The translations under genes were made by a program, and so were the position numbers. The notes under the pieces were generated by a model. That model had not been told where the DNA came from. It did no database searches and saw only the letters and a list, made by a program, of their open reading frames with translations. A DNA stretch of 64,000 nt, from the NCBI GenBank assembly GCA_016271365.2, contig JADMNL010000022.1:224850501-224914500 (forward strand), read 5' to 3'. Below, one piece after another: positions 58,556-64,000 of the stretch. This stretch comes from Neoceratodus forsteri (Eukaryota > Chordata > Ceratodontiformes > Ceratodontidae). Positions within the stretch are counted from its first letter, which is position 1. The number at the start of each line of letters is the position of its first letter.

Positions 58556-59060
58556 TAAAATGATACCATGCTAGAGACTAAATACTTTGTGAGGCAATGT
58601 TCTGGCTGCTTCCTAGAACTAAGAACTAAGAATCAGTCCAGTACACTTTTTCTTAAGTTGCTATTTCTGCCAAATAGTACACCTGGGAAAGATTATTGAG
58701 TGTCTTCAAGCCAATCATTTAATATGAGATTCCTTATTACTGGGAAAAATGGGCCTAACAGGCAATTCTTGTTATTTAAAAGATCGCCAATGGCTATACT
58801 AGGTAATGAAGAAAAAAGATAGGAGATTCTGTCTCATAACTCTGCATTGTATTTGTATTTCCATAACATATGGACAAAATCTGTGTGATGCTCCCCACAA
58901 TTAAGGCATTTTTCAGATTCCAACTGACAGTCTTTTAGATTCCCTTAAACTGGAAAAGGCTGCTCACTGCCTTTACTCCAAATCTTCCAAATTTGAAAGA
59001 AGCAGGTTATCTTCTTAAAATTCTCACTGTACAGTACAGACAAGATCTAGATGGACTGTG
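58556..59060 (-). pseudogene. L1 ORF2 C-terminal remnant
   Basis: Minus strand from about 58935: SEKCLNCGEHHTDFVHMLWK, the Cys/His block at the end of L1 ORF2, then SYLFSSLPSIAIGD and FFPVIRNLILNDW. Broken by stops. Confidence 0.7.
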
Positions 59061-59299
59061 AAGTCAGAAAACAGAAACTCAGGCAAGTGCAATTTCTTCT
59101 TGTTTTTTCTTGAACTAAAATTTGAATCTCACCCCTCTGAGCTACCACTAGCTCTTTTCTGCTTTTCTTTTTCACCTCTATTCTGTTGTTGTTTTTTTAT
59201 AGGCTGTTTTATTCTGCTTATGTTTAGTAACAGTCATCTTATTCTCAAGATAATCCCAGCAGTAACAATTTTTATACAATTAATTGATTAGTTGCAAAT

Positions 59300-60050
59300 T
59301 TCTTTTTTTTTTTGCTCCTCCCCTGCTCCCTTGCTGGCCACTCCTTTTAGCCACCTAGGGTCCCCACTGGCACCCTGCCATGAGACCAGCCATCACCACC
59401 CCACATTGTAGCCCCTAGGTAGCCCAGTGTAACCCTTCGCTGGATGGGTCCCCCTCCTCTGAGGGAAAAGGCACTGGTGGGGCCCATCAGTGCACTCAGA
59501 CTTGGCCCAGGTGCTGCTGAGGTGGTCTTGGGCTGTCCCAGGGCTTCAGTGGCAGTGGGGGCCTGTGACCATCTGACCAGGGAGCAATTTTCCTGTTTTA
59601 CTCCCTGGGGGCATGGCATGCCACTAACATCAAGGCATAGGCCGATATTCACCACATCCCTCCAGTCAGCTGGACCCATCACAATGCTGTTCCCCTGGCC
59701 TCCTCCAGGAGCCAGTAAGTGCCGGATTACATCCCCACCCTCCCCCAGGAGAAGGTGAGCACTGATCAGTTGCCCAAGCCTTCTCCTCCCAGCCGGTCCT
59801 CCAGCACTGCAGGTCCATTCCTGAACCTGGGTCACCAGCATCGCAAATGGAAATCCAGCTACTCTGCTGAGAGTCTGACTTGCAAATGTCATTTGGTTTA
59901 TGGCTTACTGACATTTGAATATGTCCCTTTTACTCTGTTGTTGGTTGTCACCTGTTCTTATGGTATTGTTCTTATTACTGTGACTTTCAGTATCATTGAC
60001 TTTATTGTTACATGCTTATTTTTAAAATAAAAATGTTCATTAAAAAAAAT
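59300..60050 (+). repeat. GC-rich interspersed repeat, copy 3, with A-tailed end
   Basis: 59300-59890 matches 42800-43345 (CCCTCCCCCAGGAGAAGG, then GGTCCATTCCTGAACCTGGG). It is followed by a polyadenylated end (AAAATAAAAATGTTCATTAA plus A-run at 60024-60050), which may belong to the same or a neighbouring retroelement. Long overlapping ORFs here are composition effects. Confidence 0.6.
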
Positions 60051-60405
60051 AGTACACCTGGGGCAGGACATTAGAATACTGTAGTTAGTGCCAGCTCTAA
60101 CAAAGTTTGTGCCATGCTTAATTGTGTTTTCTGATGGGCAACCAGTGTAAAACAATGAAAGCCCCATATTGAAAGGCATTGCCGGGGCAGCTCTAAACCG
60201 TTAGGGTCTGTGTGCTGAAGCATGCCAGGTGCCTATGCAAAGTAAATGTTTGTTCCTTGAATACCATCTGCTTGACTTACTGAAAAGATTATGGATATGC
60301 TAACCAGTTAATAATGCTACATAGCATCTCCAGAAACCAAGTCTTATACATGGGCACAGTGGTGTGCCATCTCAATTACCCATATGCCATGTAACCCCCT
60401 TGCTC
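60051..60405. other. No gene seen
   Basis: Spacer without recognised features. Confidence 0.45.
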
Positions 60406-60409
60406 ATGA

Positions 60410-60955
60410 TTCCCATGTGTCCAGTGCACATTAGTCTACTCTGTGGTCTAGTGAACCACAACACTCAGCTTCGCCCAAAGTAAGTACAGTAATTCCCTTG
60501 TGTCCAGTGCTATGTACCCGCCAACCTCACTCAGTCCCCAAAGTAAACAATTCTCTGGTTTCCAGTGGCATGTACTCCTCTACCATCACCTAGTCCCCAA
60601 AGTAAATAATTCCCTGGTGTCCAGTGGTATGCATTCTCCTGACCTCACTCAATCCTTAAAATAAATAATTCCTTGGTATCCAGTTCTATGTACCCCCCTG
60701 ACCTTATCCAATCCCAAAAGTGAATAATTCCCTGATGTCCAGTGGTATGCACCACCTGCCCTCACCAGTCCTCAAGGTAAATAATTCTCTGCTGGCCAGT
60801 GGTTTGTATCCTTTCCCCCAACCAGTTTCAAAAGTACGTAATTCCCCAGTGTCCAATGGTTTCCCTAACTGATCACCAAAGTAAATAAATCCCTGGTGCC
60901 TGGTGGTACCCCACCCTCACCCAATCACCTAAGTAAAATTATGTCCTGAAGTCCC
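60410..60955. repeat. Minisatellite, unit about 60 bases
   Basis: About nine diverged tandem units, each with an AAAGTAAATAATTCCCTGG core and TGTCCAGTGGTATG, followed by a C-rich stretch and CCTCACCCAGTCCCC. Confidence 0.92.
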
Positions 60956-61001
60956 TCCTCCCTACCAGTGACTGGCTCTCTGTCAGAACATTCCCCCATA
61001 G

Positions 61002-61306
61002 CATACCTCTCAACTGTACCACATTATGAGGAACGTTCATTTTACTTCACAAAAGCTCCCTGTTCCACATTGTGAGGACTTGTTCCAAATTCAAAATCAA
61101 CATTTTAAAGCAAAAATCCATAGTAAATGATGCAAAAGCATATCATTCAATTAATAATAGACTTTCTGAACATAAATGCAAACATTTAAACAGTGTTCTG
61201 AGCTTCTTAGGTAAAGATTTGCTTACGTGTTCCACATTTTGCTCATTTGTTCCACATTTTGAGAGGCAATGATCCACATTTGGGGGACAAAAGGTTGAGA
61301 GGTATG
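61002..61306. mobile_element. hAT-type MITE with perfect 8-bp TSD
   Basis: 305 bases with inverted ends CATACCTCTCAACTGT and AAAAGGTTGAGAGGTATG, flanked on both sides by CCCCATAG (60994-61001 and 61307-61314). The 8-base duplication is the hAT length. It contains repeats of GTTCCACATTTTG and has no transposase. Confidence 0.9.
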
Positions 61307-61314
61307 CCCCATAG

Positions 61315-61667
61315 TAGGATGGCAACCAACTGCCTTGGTTCACTTCTCTAGCTGGCATTTTCCTAACACAAGTCCTGTATCACTATACACCACAGTATAG
61401 TGGTACAGATCTTGTGAACTGAAGAAATTCTGAGTCCACCCAATGCTTTATACACCTGGACTGAGTTCTTCAGCCATGAAATTGTACTTTTAGGTACAAC
61501 TTGCCCAAAAGACCTCCAATTGTTTTTGCAATTCTGTACTGTAGAAAAAAAAACTGTGGTTGTGTGATCTGCAATAAAAATTATTAACTGAAAAATAAGA
61601 CATACAATTTTGACTAAACCTGAAGGATGGCTTGTAGACCTTTAACTCTCATGGCCACATTAGCACT
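61315..61667. other. No gene seen
   Basis: Spacer without recognised features. Confidence 0.45.
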
Positions 61668-61739
61668 GACTCATTGGTCTAGTGGTATGATTCTCCCTTT
61701 GGGTGTGAGAGGTCTCAGGTTCAAATCCTGTATGAGCCC
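61668..61739 (+). tRNA. tRNA-Pro(TGG)-like gene, probably a pseudogene
   Basis: 72 bases laid out like a vertebrate tRNA-Pro: acceptor GACTCAT / ATGAGCC, A box TGGTCTAGTGG, anticodon loop TTTGGGT (TGG), B box GGTTCAAATCC, discriminator C. One mismatch disturbs each of the acceptor (A2-C71), anticodon and T stems. The internal promoter boxes are intact, but the stem defects suggest a decayed copy. No SINE body follows it. Confidence 0.65.
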
Positions 61740-61806
61740 TTGAAACAAAGGAATAGAACCATCTCAGTTTGACACTAATTTAAACCCAAGGCTGTGACCA
61801 GAGAGG

Positions 61807-62396
61807 ATGGGTAGACCTGCCAGAAGGGGTGGGGGCACAGTGGAGGGGGACAGAGAAAACCAGAGGGGAAAGGAATATTCCCCTGGTGAGGGTCTCAATA
61901 ATTTGGGTTATGAATATAGGATGATACATCAGGGGAGAGAGAGAGAGAGAGGTCATGTGCCTCCAAAGGATGCATGGCTTGGAGGAAGGGGGAGTGAATC
62001 CAGAGTATTGCAAAGGACATGGCTAGGAGGAGGGCTGGAAATCATTGTCTATCTGGCGACAAGTGACCTAGCTAAAGAAAGGGTGAGTCTGGAGAAGGCT
62101 GAGAAGAATTTTAGGAAGTTGGGAAGGAGCTTGGGGGGTGACAAACTTAATGACATTCTCAGAGGTGCTACCAGCCAGGGGGAAGAAGGGGGGAAAGGAA
62201 CCACTGCATCAGCACCTTCAACAAATGGTTGAAGAACTGGTGCAAGGGCAACAACTTTGGCTACATTGGGGACTGGGGTGCTACATGGGAGGATGCATGC
62301 CTCTACAAGAAGGACGGCCTGCATCCTTCTGTGGAGGGCACATCTGTCCTCAATGAGAGGTTTACATGCTTCTTGCACAAGCATTTAAACTAGCCA
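61807..62396 (+). pseudogene. CR1 ORF1 with SGNH-esterase-like domain (broken)
   Basis: The first frame (61807-62232) reads NLGYEYRMIHQG and GLEIIVYLATSDLAKERV, then FRKLGRSLGG, matching the middle of the SGNH hydrolase fold. The usual GxND block is ATSD here. A frameshift near 62220 leads to a second frame with FNKWLKNWCKGNNFGYIGDW and DGLHPSVEGTSVLNERF, containing the D..H pair of the catalytic site, ending at a stop at 62394-62396. Some CR1/L2 elements carry such an esterase in ORF1. The N-terminal serine block is not visible. Confidence 0.75.
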
Positions 62397-62412
62397 CTGG
62401 GGGGGCTATCAG

Positions 62413-63955
62413 GTGCAGGGAGATTCAGGCAGCCAACCCTCTCAGGTTAGTGCACACATGGAACAGGACCAGGATGTCAGGCCAGGGATGGATATGCAGG
62501 GAGGGATAGACTATGCTCAGGACATAATAATATCACCACCAAAAGTTGGACCTGGACCCCAAGCATTCACTAGCATTATAAATAGGAGGCAAAATATAAA
62601 GCACTCTGGGAAAAGTAAGATGAAGCAAGGAGTGATGCATAAGGAGGGAACAAAAAAATGCCGTTCTTCATGGAAGATCATGTACACAAATGTCCACAGT
62701 CTGGGGAACAAGGTCCCTGACCTGGTGGCAGGAATGATGGAGGCTGATCTGGACATAGTGGCAATAGCCAAAACATGGTACACCAGCAACTACAGTTGGA
62801 ACATAAGTGTACCTGGTTATGCCCTTTTCAGAAAAGATAGGGAAGGAAAAGAGGGGGAGGGGGAGGGGTTGCCCTCTATTTCAGAGAAAGCATAAGAGCA
62901 ATTGAAATTCTAAACAGGCATGAGCAAACAGAGGAAAATGTGCGTCACCTTTGAGCTAGACAATGGAACTACCATATGCACTGGGGTCGTTTACAGACTC
63001 CCAGTTTAGTCTGAGGAAATTGAAAAGCAGTTGCTGGAAAATATGCATAACATGGCAGAAAAGTGTGAAATATTGCTAATGGGTGACTATAACATGCCTG
63101 AAGTGGACTGGTGCATCCCTACAGGGCTTCAATGAGGACACTAGGCTTCGTGGACTCACATGAGGGGGCTGGGCATTATGCAACTCATTTAGGAACCTAC
63201 CAGGAACCAAGCAATCTTGGAACTGGTGCTGACCAATGGGGACAGGGTATCAGATCTTAGGGTAGAAGGACAGTTGGGGTCCAGTGACCACAATATGGTG
63301 TGGCTCAAGGTGGACACAGGATCCAATCAACCCATACAAAAACAAGAGTCTTGTACTTTAGAAAGGTGGACTTTACCAGAATGGGACTACAGCTAAAGGA
63401 AACCCTGCAAATGAGAGGGGGGTAGTTGGGAATGTGGAGGAGAAATGGGTAGACATGAAAGAGGCTATAGTGGGGTAACAGAACAATGTGTCAGGTCTAC
63501 AGATGAGTAAAAGTAGAAGAAAGCCTTGTTGGTTCTCGGCGTGGGGGGGGGACAGTAAAATTAAGGGCCAAGAGGCTAGCCTTCAGGAAGAATAGTATAA
63601 GGAGACACAAAGTGAGGAGGACAAGGAGAGGTACCATAAGTGCCTCAGAGAGAGAGATTGTAAAGGCAGTAAGGAGTGCTAAAGTGCAAATGAAGGAGAG
63701 AATTGCTCAACTCAGTTAAATGGGGGGGGGGCAAGGCATTTTTCCAGTACATCAGTGAGAAAAGGAAGACAAAGGGAGGAATAGCAAAGCTTAGAGGGGC
63801 CAGCGGGGAGATAGTGGAGGGGGATGGGGAAAAAGCAGTGATTCTGAATGAATATTTCTATTCATTCTTCACTGTGGAAGGGGATGGGCAAGGCTTACAG
63901 TTGGACTTCAAGTAGTTAAAGATAGGGAGATAAACACTAGCAGATTCACAGAGGA
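62413..63955 (+). pseudogene. CR1 ORF2 endonuclease and linker (broken)
   Basis: Frame 62413-62895: KIMYTNVHSLGNKVPDLV, then DLDIVAIAKTWYTSN, where the catalytic Glu of the usual AITETW is replaced by Lys, then VPGYALFRKDREG. Later frames give LLMGDYNMPEVDW (about 63075) and GSSDHNMVWLKV (about 63278), the remaining APE catalytic boxes. QYISEKRKTKGG and ILNEYFYSFFTVE (63735-63890) lead to EELAKLKVDKA at the window end, where RT begins. At least four frame breaks. The Glu change alone would inactivate the nuclease. Confidence 0.85.
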
Positions 63956-64000
63956 GAGAGTCCTAGAGGAACTGGCAAAGTTAAAGGTTGACAAAGCAAT

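Larger units (their letters stand above)
61800..64000 (+). mobile_element. CR1 LINE, 5' portion (cut by window end)
   Basis: ORF1 with an esterase-like domain (about 61800-62396) and then ORF2 with endonuclease (62650-63310) and the start of RT (from about 63950). It reads in one direction over 2.2 kb with scattered frameshifts, so it is a long but inactive copy that continues past the window. Confidence 0.88.

Noticed and set aside
59347..59892. 181-codon minus-strand ORF, the second longest in the window
   Set aside because: It lies in the third GC-rich repeat copy; reading frame is not kept in the related copies.

Overview
The window looks like vertebrate nuclear DNA, most likely from a large, repeat-rich tetrapod genome. 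The main reason is a pair of split antigen-receptor V gene segments, each with a leader exon, an intron, a V exon and a 23-spacer recombination signal. They sit in a background of CR1, L2-like, L1 and Penelope-like retroelements, a MIR/CORE-type tRNA SINE, hAT-like elements and two LTR elements. That mixture fits an amphibian (caecilian-like) or an early-branching reptile; the sequence alone does not decide. No bacterial or viral gene organisation, CRISPR array or rRNA was seen.

The only apparently intact host coding units are the two V segments. Both are on the minus strand: V1 at 8605-9243 and V2 at 45969-46616. Their conserved residues, splice sites and recombination signals are in place. 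The V domain looks most like T-cell receptor alpha/delta V (WYKQ framework), so the window probably lies in a TRA/TRD-type V array. Both lie in copies of one duplicated unit: about 8.3-20.4 kb, and about 45.7-49.1 plus 58.2-58.55 kb. Collinear homology can be followed from 3' of the V exon through the upstream flank, interrupted by later transposon insertions. One of these, a 7.0-kb LTR element at 11266-18259, is absent from the other copy, which keeps an empty site near 48150.

Layout. 1-3.8 kb: plus-strand L1 ORF2 remnant split by a foldback element and a SINE. 3.8-4.5 kb: LINE 3' end. 5.0-7.6 kb: Penelope-like element (RT plus GIY-YIG) with a hammerhead-ribozyme-like core. 8.5-9.4 kb: V1. 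11.26-18.26 kb: LTR element without recognisable gag/pol. 18.5-23.6 kb: LINE and CR1 3' ends, hAT-like copies and hairpins. 24.1-26.5 kb: diverged tandem repeats. 29.9-33.4 kb: plus-strand L2/CR1-group LINE. 36.4-37.6 kb: hairpin element. 38.1-45.15 kb: nearly complete but dead minus-strand L1 with at least three nested insertions. 45.9-46.8 kb: V2. 50.03-54.67 kb: second LTR element, with a gag-like remnant and CR1 sequence inside both LTRs. 55-61.3 kb: GC-rich repeats, SINE, L1 tail, minisatellite and a clean hAT MITE. 61.67 kb: tRNA-Pro-like sequence. 61.8-64.0 kb: CR1 with an esterase-type ORF1, running off the window.

All retroelement reading frames are broken by stops or frameshifts. 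All calls rest on reading the sequence by eye; no alignment or database search was run, so repeat boundaries are approximate except where target-site duplications are given.
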